NCBI GenBank assembly: GCA_964501905.1
Contig: CAZCTW010000002.1
Coordinates: 186,001 to 250,000, forward strand
Source of the DNA: B69-G16 sp964501905
Lineage (GTDB): Archaea > Thermoproteota > Thermoprotei > Thermofilales > B69-G16
Length of the DNA stretch: 64,000 bases
Direction of reading: 5' to 3'
Shown: positions 25,973 to 34,510 of the stretch, one piece after another
Position numbering within the stretch: position 1 is the first letter of the stretch
Layout: the number at the start of each line of letters is the position of its first letter
Program-made: the position numbers and the translations under genes
Notes under the pieces: model-generated
The model's database searches: none
Seen by the model: the letters and a program-made list of their open reading frames with translations, nothing else
What the model was told of the DNA's origin: nothing

Positions 25973-26350
25973 GTGGGCAAGAATTACGTGGAGAAAATAC
26001 ATAAGAAACTGAAAATGGCGTACGCCCAAATTCTCGTAGCTGAGAATATAAAAAGGAATAAGAGACAAAATGCTTTAAAGTCCCTCTACGTATTAGCTAT
26101 GACCGGGAACATTTTCGCGACACCCGAATTCCTAGCCAGCGTTTACATATCAAGCTCTATGTCTGAGGTTAAGAAGGCAAGGAAAATTTTGGAAAAAGCT
26201 TTGAAAAAAGAAGATATCTCTATGGAAGATAGGCTTTTATTAAAACAACTAGAATCCGTGTTAAAACCCGATAAAGAAATAGGCTTCTATGACTTGAAGA
26301 TAATGGTAGCGGAGGCTTTGAGAATACTTGAGTCAGCACCACTGCTATAG
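25973..26350 (+). CDS. Hypothetical helical protein
   Basis: 125 residues, almost entirely helical and basic (YVEKIHKKLKMAYAQILVAENIKRNKRQNALKSL), with a TPR-like second half (VKKARKILEKALKKEDISMEDRLLLKQLE). Not recognised. The GTG start at 25973 lies about 25 nt after a TATA-like CTTATAAAT at 25944, so the message is probably leaderless. An antisense sRNA candidate overlaps its last 20 nt. Confidence 0.65.
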   Translation: MGKNYVEKIHKKLKMAYAQILVAENIKRNKRQNALKSLYVLAMTGNIFATPEFLASVYISSSMSEVKKARKILEKALKKEDISMEDRLLLKQLESVLKPDKEIGFYDLKIMVAEALRILESAPLL

Positions 26351-26396
26351 TAGACATCATCGCGTAGCTCAGAGCTCCAGACCCTCATCAATCAAT
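26330..26396 (-). ncRNA. C/D-box sRNA candidate targeting C34 of tRNA-Trp
   Basis: On the minus strand: C box TTGATGA (26391-26385), 12-nt guide GGGTCTGGAGCT (26384-26373), D' box CTGA (26372-26369), 8-nt spacer, C' box ATGATGT (26360-26354), 17-nt stretch, D box CTGA (26336-26333). The first guide pairs over 10 nt with GCUCCAGACC, the spliced anticodon loop of the tRNA-Trp at 10169-10261. The fifth base upstream of D' pairs with the wobble C34. Cm34 of tRNA-Trp is a known archaeal C/D-guided modification. The second guide target is not recognised and is longer than usual. Confidence 0.62.
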
Positions 26397-26427
26397 ATAG
26401 TATATACACAAAAACACCTTAAATAAT

Positions 26428-26703
26428 CTAGCTTAAGTTGAACAGTTCCTTAAACGCCGAGATTATATCCTCTATAGACAAGCCTAAGAGAACCACTTTA
26501 TCCTCGTAAGCTCTGATCTTCTCTTCGATCTCCTTTACGTCTGCCGAAATCAGGGATCTCTCCATATCCTCAAAGGCTTCGGGAGGGTAGGCAAAGAAAT
26601 CCCCGCTAAGGACTACACCTACTATCTTACCTTCGCTAACCTCAACTTCTATTTTTAAAGTCTTTCCGCCGGGTATGCGCTTAATAATCTCTCTCCTAGG
26701 CAA
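26428..26703 (-). CDS. lplB: Lipoate-protein ligase accessory subunit (LplB)
   Basis: 91 residues: IPGGKTLKIEVEVSEGKIVGVVLSGDFFAYPPEAFEDME then IEDIISAFKELF. This is the separate C-terminal domain of split archaeal lipoate ligases, needed for the adenylation step. Its start is 5 nt after the lplA stop, giving an lplA-lplB operon. Confidence 0.87.
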   Translation of the reverse strand: MPRREIIKRIPGGKTLKIEVEVSEGKIVGVVLSGDFFAYPPEAFEDMERSLISADVKEIEEKIRAYEDKVVLLGLSIEDIISAFKELFNLS

Positions 26704-26708
26704 ATTCC

Positions 26709-27458
26709 CTACCTCTTAAATATCCATTCCAGACTCGAGTACCTCTCCGCCAGTTTCTTCGCCAGTGATATCTCCTCTTTCGTAGGCGCACCTTCTTCAA
26801 AATCCACGTTAAAGACCTGCGTGAAACCTTTCTTTAAAGCTTCTATAACCTCCTCCTTACGGACTTCTCTACCCAATTCTATAGATACCGTAGTCACTCT
26901 CTCCCTTATGGACGAGATCTTCCGTGAAGCTAGTTTTTCCTTAGGAATTTTTAAGACTTTGGAAAGGATCTCTAAGTCGGTATTATACATGAGGGTTCCG
27001 TGCTGAAGGACAGCTTTACCCCTTCTCGCCTGCGCATTTCCGGAAATCTTCTTTCCGTTAACCACCACGTCGTTAACCGGTACGAACTCGGCTTTTAAAC
27101 CCAGAAAAGATAAAGCTTCAACTATCCCCCCGCAGATGAATTTGTAGCTTTCCTGTAAGTCGCGCGGTATGAATGTAAGGTCGGCAACGACACTGTACGT
27201 TATCTCGCCCTCGGCGTCGTGGTATACAGACCCTCCTCCGGTTATGCGCCTAGTGAAGGGTATATTCTCCTTGCTAAGGTAGTCTAAATCCACAGCGTCC
27301 GAAACTTTTTGGAAATACCCTATGGTCACGGCGCTAGGCTTTATGACGTATAACCTTAAAGTATTAGGAATAGCGTTTTTCCGCTTAAGCTCTAGCATAG
27401 CTTCGTCTAATCCCATGCTCCAGTAAACATCGCCTTCATCAATTATCAGGCGCCACAT
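26709..27458 (-). CDS. lplA: Lipoate-protein ligase catalytic subunit (LplA)
   Basis: About 249 residues of the BPL/LplA/LipB fold: RRITGGGSVYHDAEGEITYSVV (the RRxxGGGxVxHD motif, residues about 72-92), NDVVVNGKKISGNAQARRGKAVLQHG with the catalytic Lys. It attaches lipoate, or octanoate, to E2 and GcvH proteins. ATG 27458 is chosen; a TTG at 27467 is possible. Next to lplB and divergent from two radical SAM genes that resemble lipoyl synthase subunits. Confidence 0.92.
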   Translation of the reverse strand: MWRLIIDEGDVYWSMGLDEAMLELKRKNAIPNTLRLYVIKPSAVTIGYFQKVSDAVDLDYLSKENIPFTRRITGGGSVYHDAEGEITYSVVADLTFIPRDLQESYKFICGGIVEALSFLGLKAEFVPVNDVVVNGKKISGNAQARRGKAVLQHGTLMYNTDLEILSKVLKIPKEKLASRKISSIRERVTTVSIELGREVRKEEVIEALKKGFTQVFNVDFEEGAPTKEEISLAKKLAERYSSLEWIFKR

Positions 27459-27510
27459 ACTTTCCAATTTAGCGTAAACTGTTTTAAATCATTGCTTTAA
27501 TTTTGGTGTT

Positions 27511-28446
27511 GTGCATGTTAGAGTCTCTATTGGATCTCTGTCTGAGCTAGGAATTTACAAAATATACATGCTCGCTAGGCCTACTACGCTCTATATTCTA
27601 CAATACTTCGAAAAAGGCTGCCTAGCCAGCTGTAGATTCTGCCCTCAGTCGAGCACTAACAATGCTGATAAGAGCTACGTTTCGCGCGTCCCATGGCTCG
27701 CTGTTCCGCTAGACGTTTTAATCGAAAAGGTAAAGGAGAAAGGAAGGGTCTTCGCTAGAGTATGCATTCAAAGCGTACTTAAACCGGGTTTTGAAGAAGA
27801 GATCTTAGAAATAATATATAAGATTAAGAATTCTGGAATAAACCTGCCAATATCCACGGCTTTAACGCCTATAGATGTCGATGTCCTACGCCAGCTTAAG
27901 AAAATCGGAGTAGATCACGTAGGCGTTGGATTGGACGCTGCTACTCCTGAAGTCTTCCACAAAGTAGGCAAGCCCTATAGTTGGGAAAGGTATATGAAGT
28001 TTATCGACGAAGCTGTTGAAGTTTTCGGAAAGGGCAATGTTGTCGTGCATTTAATTTTCGGTCTTGGAGAAAAAATCGAGGAATTCATCCAGACAATGAA
28101 ACTCATTTACCGCAAAGGCTGTGAGGTGGCTCTCTTCGCTTTTACGCCAGTAAGGGGGACCTGCCTCGCAGGCGCCCCACAACCGTACGTACTAGACTAT
28201 AGAGTAGCTCAAATAGCCCGCTTCCTTCTCTCGAAGAAAGTAAGGAAAATTCCAGAAGCCGAAGCTCTACTTGAAGCCCTCCTCACGAGCGGCTGCCCTG
28301 GCTGCAATAGACCCTTTTACAACGAATCACCTAGAAGAATGTACAATTACCCCAGTCGAGAATTATTAGAAAGAGATAAAGCTAAGCTTATTGGAGAAAT
28401 AGTGGAGGCTCTATCGAGGATAAACCTGGATTCACTGGTGAGGTGA
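27511..28446 (+). CDS. Radical SAM protein, probable LipS-type lipoyl synthase subunit
   Basis: 311 residues with the radical SAM motif CLASCRFC (about 36-43) and a second cysteine set near the C-terminus (SGCPGCNRPFYNE). The fold resembles biotin synthase relatives. With the following radical SAM gene it matches the archaeal LipS1/LipS2 pair that inserts two sulfurs into protein-bound octanoyl groups. Start GTG 27511. It is divergent from lplA/lplB, which strongly supports a lipoate role. Which of the two is LipS1 and which LipS2 I cannot settle by eye. Confidence 0.75.
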   Translation: MHVRVSIGSLSELGIYKIYMLARPTTLYILQYFEKGCLASCRFCPQSSTNNADKSYVSRVPWLAVPLDVLIEKVKEKGRVFARVCIQSVLKPGFEEEILEIIYKIKNSGINLPISTALTPIDVDVLRQLKKIGVDHVGVGLDAATPEVFHKVGKPYSWERYMKFIDEAVEVFGKGNVVVHLIFGLGEKIEEFIQTMKLIYRKGCEVALFAFTPVRGTCLAGAPQPYVLDYRVAQIARFLLSKKVRKIPEAEALLEALLTSGCPGCNRPFYNESPRRMYNYPSRELLERDKAKLIGEIVEALSRINLDSLVR

Positions 28447-29297
28447 AGTTTTTGGAGGCTTTTACACCGGGAGGAAAGTATGTTAGCGTGAGCATAACTG
28501 GGGCTAAGTGCGCGTTAAAGTGCAAATATTGCGAAGGGGTATATCTGAGAGTAATGCACCACGCATCTACCCCTCAAAAATTCTATTCTCTGGCGGAAAA
28601 GCTTTGGCGACGCGGGGCTAAGGGATTGCTTGTAAGCGGGGGATTTGATAAAAATGGTCGACTACCTATAGATTCATTCCTCCCAGTTATTAAGAAGGTG
28701 AAAGAGGATTTTGATTTCGTAATAAGTGTACATTCTGGGCTTGTCGATAGAAAAGTTATAATTGAAATGAGGAAAGCCGGCATTGACGTAGTCGATTACG
28801 AGCTGATAGTAGACGATTTCGTGATAAAAAATGTTATGAATCTCGAAAAACGCTCAAGTCTGGATTTTCTAGAAACGCTCAAGATCCTACATGAGGAAGG
28901 ACCTCCCTATATAGCCGTTCACATCCCCATAGGCCTGAACTACGGCATTGTGAAAAGCGAATACGAAGCTTTGGAGAAACTGCTAGAATTCGACCCTTAT
29001 ATAATAGTCTTCCTGGTACTTATGCCGACTAGAGGAACCCCTATGGAGAATGTCAAGCCACCGAGCATAGAAGAAGTTGTAAAATTAATTGAATATGCTA
29101 GATCTCTCTACAGCGGGGAGATAGTATTAGGGTGTATGAGACCTCCTTCTTATAAGTTCACACTAGATAAGGTTTTAATCGAGGAGAATATTGTAGACCG
29201 AATTGCACTACCAGCTTGGAGTATTTTAGAAAAGTTCAATTTAAAAATCGTAAACGCCTGTTGCTCCCTACCGAGAAAGTTACTTAGCCGTTTTTAA
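28443..29297 (+). CDS. Radical SAM protein, probable LipS-type lipoyl synthase subunit
   Basis: 284 residues. Cluster motif CALKCKYC (about residues 23-30), a SAM-binding GG-type segment LLVSGGFDKNG, and auxiliary-cluster cysteines at the C-terminus (GCMRPP, NACCSLPRK). GTG 28443 overlaps the previous stop by 4 nt, so the two are translated together. The pair plus lplA/lplB forms a lipoate assembly module. The 3' end overlaps the convergent SMC-like gene by 18 nt. Confidence 0.75.
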   Translation: MKFLEAFTPGGKYVSVSITGAKCALKCKYCEGVYLRVMHHASTPQKFYSLAEKLWRRGAKGLLVSGGFDKNGRLPIDSFLPVIKKVKEDFDFVISVHSGLVDRKVIIEMRKAGIDVVDYELIVDDFVIKNVMNLEKRSSLDFLETLKILHEEGPPYIAVHIPIGLNYGIVKSEYEALEKLLEFDPYIIVFLVLMPTRGTPMENVKPPSIEEVVKLIEYARSLYSGEIVLGCMRPPSYKFTLDKVLIEENIVDRIALPAWSILEKFNLKIVNACCSLPRKLLSRF

Positions 29298-31781
29298 AAT
29301 CGGCTGACTCACCAGCTCTATACGCGCACCCTCTTTCCCATGCTTAAGCTCGTATATGAGCGCCGCTGGCTCATCTTGAACTATCTTTCTAAAACTCTCA
29401 TCTTGGGTAGCTACTATTATTTGGTCTATACCCTCTATTTTAGCTAGCATCTTTATCATAGCTTTTCTACATTCATAGTCTATACTGGGCGTGGGCTCGT
29501 CGAGTATTACGAACGAAACGTTATGGGGAGATAGTTTAAATAATGCAGTTAGTAGCGATAAAACCACAATTCTCTTCTGTCCATCGCTCATCTTTTTGAG
29601 AGCTGGTATCCACTTTCCATCGCGGGTCCTCTTCGCTAGTATTTCATACATGCTCCTCTCATACTCTTTCCCCTCTCGCCTAAACTTCACATTTCTAATC
29701 TCGATAGTAAGCTCTGAGAAATCTGGGTGTACGTACATCTGCTGGAAGACTTCATTCATTTTCTCTACTATCTTCTCGACAACTATCCTCCTTATAGAGG
29801 ATTGTATTTCTCTAAACGCCGCCTTAACTTCTACGAGCTCCTCTCTTAATTTCGCGAGTTTAGCCGCTTTCTTCTCTAGCCTGATTTTCTTACTCGTTAA
29901 CTCCCGCACATAAGCCAGCTTCTCCTTTAAGTCTTCCACCTCTATGCTCAGCTTCTTCAGTTGCGAAGATATACTGTTGAATTCATTGAGCGCAGCATAA
30001 TATTTTTCCTCGATCAAGTTGTAGTAGTCTCTATCGAAATTAAGTTTAGCCATTTCTTTCAATATTTTTCCTAATTCGCGTTTTTTAGCCTCTAGCTCCT
30101 CCCTCAACTCCGCTAATTCCCTAACTCTAGCTAGCTTCAAAACTGTAGAGGAGCTTGAAGAAATCAGACTGTTAACTTTGTTAATTCTGAAGCTTATGTC
30201 GCTGACGAGCTCTTCCAACTCTTCAATGTTACTTGAGACTTCTTCGAATTCTCTAGTGAACCTCAATTTTTCTCTCTCAATTTCCCTCTTTTCAATAAGC
30301 TTCTCCTCTAACTCGCAGAGCCTAGAGTAAACCTTTCTAAGATTTTCGAGATACCTAAGAACCTTCTCTTTCTTAAGAACAATCTCTTCCTCCTCTAGAG
30401 AAGACAATCTCTCTTCTATTCTCCTAACCGCCTTTTCGTCTATCTCTGAGCCGCAGACAGGGCACGAGGCTTCTCCATCCTTTAAATAGGTGCTCACAAC
30501 GTACTTCCCTAAGTTGCTTACACAGGCGTTTACTTCGATGAGCTTGTCTATCTTTCCGAGCTCTATCTCAAGTTCTTCTATTTTCTTATGCACTTCCCCC
30601 CTAGAGCCATATTTCTCGACTAGGGATCTAAAAGTATTATAGTCTTTCTCGAGAACATGGAGCTTAGCTTCCAAATCGGCTAGCTTACGTTTTAAAGTAT
30701 TATAGCGGTTGCGCTCCGACGCCAGCTGGTAGTTTACATCTAGCATTTCTTCATTCATGGTATCTAGGGACGCTTCAAGTTTCCTTAACTTCTCTCTAAA
30801 AACTTTAAGCATAGAATCTAGATTATTTCCCGTAAATTTGAGCTTCTCAACTTCTTCGACATCCTTATAAGCCATAGCTTCCTTGAGCGCGCTTATTATC
30901 GAAGATCGTACTTTTTCAATTAATACTTCTAAGTTTTCCTCCGGTACTTCCCTCTCCAGAAACTTTAACCTCTTTTTTAACTGCGCCACTTCGGCCCTGA
31001 GTTGTATCTCCTTCTCTCTAAGCTTCTCGTACTTCTTTTCTTTTTCTCTTAAACTCCTAAGCTCTTCCCTATACTTAGACAACAAATTCTCCTTTTCTTT
31101 AAGTTCTTCTTCAAGGTTAAAAAGCGCCCTTCTCTTCTCTTCAAGAACCTTCTCAATATCTTCTATGGCGCCTTCTTTTTCTAAACGTATATTAATAACG
31201 TCGATTTCATTCTCTACCCTGGAAAGCTCATCCTCCACTATTTTCAACGGTATACCTCTGAAGATTTTCTCGAGAGTCTCGATTCCCAGTAACCTATCGA
31301 AGGCCTCGCTCCTCTGCATATCGGTGCCGTAGATTATATCCTCTATCTCCCTGTGCCTAAGTGCTATCTGTCTAGCATAGCTGTCTAAGCTAACTCCGAG
31401 TAGCTGCTCTATTTTAGCGTCTACTCTACTCCATTCTTCCTCCACTACCTCTCCATCCATTTTTAAAAAAGCTTCAACTCTCCCCGCTCTATCTCGCGCC
31501 CTGTATACTTCGTACCTCGCCCCCTTTTCGTCTTTTAAGACGAGCTTAACACTCAAACCATTGGAGAAATCGTTGATTAAATCCTCTACTTTAAGCTCTC
31601 TCCGAACTTTTACCGAGTATAGAATACCGTACAACGCGTACTCTATAGCTTCTAAAATCGAAGTCTTGCCCGTGCCTATAGGCCCTAATATTACCACTAT
31701 AGGCGCGTCTAGGTTTAAGCTGCACTGCTCGCTAAAAGCCTTAAAACCCTCTACCTCTATCTTCTCAAGCCTGAACCTCAT
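29280..31781 (-). CDS. Rad50/SMC-like coiled-coil ATPase (arcadin-4 candidate)
   Basis: About 833 residues. N-terminal P-loop LGPIGTGKTSILEAIEYAL (about residues 30-48), long coiled coil, a zinc hook CPVCGSEID near the middle, a second coiled coil, then signature KKMSDGQKRIVVLSLLTALF, Walker B FVILDEPTPSIDYE and a D-loop/H-loop region. Shorter than Rad50 but same plan. In Thermoproteales the crenactin (arcade) cluster contains an SMC-like gene, arcadin-4; the downstream position from crenactin here supports that. Start ATG 31781 has GAGGAGG just upstream; it overlaps the previous gene by 17 nt. No Mre11 gene is adjacent. Confidence 0.85.
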   Translation of the reverse strand: MRFRLEKIEVEGFKAFSEQCSLNLDAPIVVILGPIGTGKTSILEAIEYALYGILYSVKVRRELKVEDLINDFSNGLSVKLVLKDEKGARYEVYRARDRAGRVEAFLKMDGEVVEEEWSRVDAKIEQLLGVSLDSYARQIALRHREIEDIIYGTDMQRSEAFDRLLGIETLEKIFRGIPLKIVEDELSRVENEIDVINIRLEKEGAIEDIEKVLEEKRRALFNLEEELKEKENLLSKYREELRSLREKEKKYEKLREKEIQLRAEVAQLKKRLKFLEREVPEENLEVLIEKVRSSIISALKEAMAYKDVEEVEKLKFTGNNLDSMLKVFREKLRKLEASLDTMNEEMLDVNYQLASERNRYNTLKRKLADLEAKLHVLEKDYNTFRSLVEKYGSRGEVHKKIEELEIELGKIDKLIEVNACVSNLGKYVVSTYLKDGEASCPVCGSEIDEKAVRRIEERLSSLEEEEIVLKKEKVLRYLENLRKVYSRLCELEEKLIEKREIEREKLRFTREFEEVSSNIEELEELVSDISFRINKVNSLISSSSSTVLKLARVRELAELREELEAKKRELGKILKEMAKLNFDRDYYNLIEEKYYAALNEFNSISSQLKKLSIEVEDLKEKLAYVRELTSKKIRLEKKAAKLAKLREELVEVKAAFREIQSSIRRIVVEKIVEKMNEVFQQMYVHPDFSELTIEIRNVKFRREGKEYERSMYEILAKRTRDGKWIPALKKMSDGQKRIVVLSLLTALFKLSPHNVSFVILDEPTPSIDYECRKAMIKMLAKIEGIDQIIVATQDESFRKIVQDEPAALIYELKHGKEGARIELVSQPILKTAK

Positions 31782-31971
31782 TTTCCTCCTCGCTCTCAAA
31801 TATTTTAGAAATCTCCCGCCTAACTATCTTTTCTAGCCCCTTCTTCCCTGAGATTAGGTATTCTTTAAACATGTTCTTGGCTAAGGATGCCTTCCTTTCC
31901 TCGCCTTTAAAACGCTCATCCAACATTTCTAAAACTAACTCAAAAACGTTCTTGTTTCTTTCAGCCTTCAT
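31765..31971 (-). CDS. Short helical protein in crenactin operon (arcadin-3 candidate)
   Basis: 68 residues from ATG 31971: MKAERNKNVFELVLEMLDER then ASLAKNMFKEYLISGKK and a Glu-rich tail. Entirely helical, no known domain. It overlaps both neighbours (the coiled-coil gene by 11 nt, the SMC-like gene by 17 nt), so it is translationally coupled inside the crenactin operon. Called arcadin-3 candidate on position and size only. Confidence 0.6.
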   Translation of the reverse strand: MKAERNKNVFELVLEMLDERFKGEERKASLAKNMFKEYLISGKKGLEKIVRREISKIFESEEENEVQA

Positions 31972-32701
31972 GTTCCCTACCCCTCTTAACAAGTATTGAG
32001 ACCCACGGGTTATCGCTTATAAAGTCGGGTAAACCTTCAACCCCCTCGACGGGCGCCTCTTCTACAATCTCTAAAGCCCTAGCTTCCACGGCCTCTACCC
32101 TTTCCAAACGCTTCAACGCATCCACCTCTCGCTTTAACGTATTTAAATCCCTATATACTAGACCTAGCCTCTCCTCCAACTTAGAGATTTCCCTTTTAAG
32201 CTCAGTTACCTCTTTCTCGAGTCTGAGCGAAAGTTCGGATAGCTCCAGAGAAAAACGTTGAAACTCTTCTCTTAACGTATCGTCGAAAACAATTTTCAGT
32301 TTTCTAAAAGCTCTCGCAGGGAGAACCTCCTCTACCCTGTCCTCGCAGATTTTTACTATCCCGACACCCGCGCTTTCGAAAATCTCCAGCGGAATTTTAA
32401 GCAGACCTACTTCTTCAGGTATAGCAATATAGGCCTTATCCACGTAGTCTTTCAGCTTCAAGATATTTACTACAAGTATCTCCAGCTCCCTTCTTATTCG
32501 CGGCGCTAACTTCTCGCTCGACATATAGGTTTTTACAGCCACTAAGTTATTTCCGTCTCTCAAAAATAAATCAAAAAAATCTTTCACATTATCCTCGAGC
32601 TTTAGTTCTTCAGGAAGAAGAAGCTCAACTCCCCTACTCAGAAAGTATTCCTTCAGTCTAGATACCATCACCTCTCTAGTTACCATTACCTTATCGCCCA
32701 A
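31961..32701 (-). CDS. Coiled-coil protein next to crenactin (arcadin-2 candidate)
   Basis: 246 residues in three parts: an N-terminal alpha/beta domain (about 1-130) with NLVAVKTYMSSEKL and DKAYIAIPEEVGLLKIPLEIFESAGVGIVKI, a pattern seen in PD-(D/E)XK-fold domains; a coiled coil (about 140-205); and a C-terminal tail ending ISDNPWVSILVKRGREHEG. Arcadin-2 binds the crenactin groove with a short C-terminal helix, and this tail could form such a helix. The gene starts 3 nt after the crenactin stop. TTG 32701 or ATG 32686 are possible starts. Confidence 0.72.
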   Translation of the reverse strand: MGDKVMVTREVMVSRLKEYFLSRGVELLLPEELKLEDNVKDFFDLFLRDGNNLVAVKTYMSSEKLAPRIRRELEILVVNILKLKDYVDKAYIAIPEEVGLLKIPLEIFESAGVGIVKICEDRVEEVLPARAFRKLKIVFDDTLREEFQRFSLELSELSLRLEKEVTELKREISKLEERLGLVYRDLNTLKREVDALKRLERVEAVEARALEIVEEAPVEGVEGLPDFISDNPWVSILVKRGREHEG

Positions 32702-32704
32702 ATA

Positions 32705-33973
32705 TCAGTGTAGCACGTACCAACCCTCAAGCTTATCCCAAGACCACGTATAATCGTCGGGCACTGCTAAGCTGTATACTATAGCTCCTTTCCATACAGA
32801 ATACTCGGGATCTTTCGTAAGCTCCACCTGGGCATTAACCCCTTGTTCTGAGAGTTGCATTGCCACTTTTTCGGCCGCATTGCAAGCCACATCTTCAAAG
32901 CCTTGAGGTACCCGCCAGGCGAAATTCCCGCCGCTTAAAATTATCTTCTTGTAGAGGTGCGGCTGCAGCTCTAAGGGGGTTTTGCTGGCGGATTTAACTA
33001 TAGCCTCACTTATGCTTATGGTCCCCGATATCTTCTCGTCGCCTATTATAGTGTCGCGGGGTCTAGGCATTCCACGCCTATAATAGCTCTCAAATATCTC
33101 GTGCTCCGGGTTAAATACTATTTCTCCGATTAAAAACCTCATCCAGGAATTCTCCCCTAGATCTATCGTAATCGTAGTTCCCGGTATTTTTAAAACAGCC
33201 CTGAACCTTTCCTTATCCTCCTTAGCTACTTTTATCGCTTTATCTAAGTCGCGGGGCACTAAGCCCAGTTTCTCCTTAACCATTCTAACTAAAGTTTCCT
33301 CGGGTACTAGGTCTCCGTAACCGCTATCCTTTAAGATTTCAGCTGTGATAGCATTAGCCTCAGCTCCACCCCTGTTAAGTGAAATAATCCCTCCTCTAAT
33401 TGGATACCTTGAGATTGGAGTTATCTGCGTGTTCCCATGTCCTGATTCGACAACTATGCACGTTATCGTTTTCTGAGCTATAGCGACTGCGAGGGGTTGG
33501 GGGATTATAGTTACTGCCTTTATAACTCCGTACTCCTCATCTATCCTCTCATGCACCTCGAATATCTTCTCGTACATATACTTCGGAGCTATAGCTGAGA
33601 GAGCAGCTGTCACGTAGAAGCCGCGGAACTGCGGATCGCCTTTAGGAGCAAACTTCAACAATCCATACTTAGTAATTTCATAAACTATATCCCAAGCCAC
33701 TCTATCGTCTTTCTCGACTACACCGTCCTTCATGGGATACACGAGGTATTTTGCCATATCTTCTCTAGAGCCCAGGTACTGAGCTACTTCAGGACCCACT
33801 ATGACTTTTTTAGTTATGCCCGCTATCTTGTAGATTATCGAATCCTCGCTTATGATAAAGCCTCTATTCTCTATAACCTCTGGTTTTTCCGCGAGAGGCC
33901 CGAATTTGTACTGGCTCGTCCCGTAATCCTCCGCAAATGCGTACTTTCTTCTATAAGGCTCTATCGTAGCCAC
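32705..33973 (-). CDS. Crenactin (archaeal actin)
   Basis: 422 residues. Actin-fold phosphate loops are seen in YAFAEDYGTSQYKFG (phosphate 1) and CIVVESGHGNTQITPI (phosphate 2), with the adenosine motif IILSGGNFAWRVP near the C-terminus. The length and the lack of eukaryotic actin landmarks fit crenactin, which forms double-helical filaments and is linked to rod cell shape. GTG 33973 has GGTGGGA upstream and a TATA-like TTAAATAGATAAAAG. It heads an operon with the arcadin-2, -3 and -4 candidates and is divergent from 34048. Confidence 0.93.
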   Translation of the reverse strand: MATIEPYRRKYAFAEDYGTSQYKFGPLAEKPEVIENRGFIISEDSIIYKIAGITKKVIVGPEVAQYLGSREDMAKYLVYPMKDGVVEKDDRVAWDIVYEITKYGLLKFAPKGDPQFRGFYVTAALSAIAPKYMYEKIFEVHERIDEEYGVIKAVTIIPQPLAVAIAQKTITCIVVESGHGNTQITPISRYPIRGGIISLNRGGAEANAITAEILKDSGYGDLVPEETLVRMVKEKLGLVPRDLDKAIKVAKEDKERFRAVLKIPGTTITIDLGENSWMRFLIGEIVFNPEHEIFESYYRRGMPRPRDTIIGDEKISGTISISEAIVKSASKTPLELQPHLYKKIILSGGNFAWRVPQGFEDVACNAAEKVAMQLSEQGVNAQVELTKDPEYSVWKGAIVYSLAVPDDYTWSWDKLEGWYVLH

Positions 33974-34047
33974 TTTCCCACCTTTTATCTATTTAAGTAA
34001 GGTAGGTTCTATATTTAATTGATACCATGAGGCCCAGGTGAAAACTG

Positions 34048-34419
34048 ATGGTAGAGTCTTTTATACCAATAGCTTTTTACTACGAAGATAATGAAATAGC
34101 TCGAGGACATCTGAGGAGGAGTATCGCCCCGCTAACTATAACTAAAATACTCGATATGATGCCGATACAAGGCCGCTTATTCTTCCTCGGAAACGTGGCC
34201 TACGTGATATTAGATGTACTTTTTCCGCCCGAAAACTCGGTGAAAGAGCTGGACGAGGGAGATATATTTTATTGGCCTTTAGGCAAGGGTTTCGGGGTAT
34301 CGCTTAAAAAACACACCTTCAGGTACAAGGTAAACCTACTCGGCAAAGTAACAGAAGGCTTAGAGAAAATAGCCAAGCTCAAAAAAGGATCCCTTATAGA
34401 AATATCTAAACCTAAGTAG
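34048..34419 (+). CDS. Cyclophilin-like fold protein (DUF369 type)
   Basis: 123 residues: IPIAFYYEDNEIARGHLRR, ILDMMPIQGRLFFLGNVAYVILDVLFPPEN, ELDEGDIFYWPLGKGFGVSL. The GDI.YWPxGxxF pattern is that of the small cyclophilin-like beta-barrel family. No peptidyl-prolyl isomerase evidence. It shares the intergenic region with the divergent crenactin gene, so a functional tie is possible but unproven. Confidence 0.75.
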   Translation: MVESFIPIAFYYEDNEIARGHLRRSIAPLTITKILDMMPIQGRLFFLGNVAYVILDVLFPPENSVKELDEGDIFYWPLGKGFGVSLKKHTFRYKVNLLGKVTEGLEKIAKLKKGSLIEISKPK

Positions 34420-34510
34420 GATTATTCCAAATATTTTTGTAAAGGCGTCAGCTACTAGAGCACCGGTGTTAAGATCTCACAACTAAGGGAGTTTTATATA
34501 GGCCAGTAGA

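Noticed and set aside
27511..29297. The two radical SAM genes as members of the crenactin cluster
   Set aside because: They run opposite to the crenactin operon and face lplA/lplB; motif and context fit lipoyl synthase better.
29280..31781. True Rad50 of an Mre11-Rad50-HerA-NurA operon
   Set aside because: No Mre11, HerA or NurA gene is adjacent and the operon partners are crenactin and small proteins; arcadin-4 type is favoured, although only phylogeny can decide.
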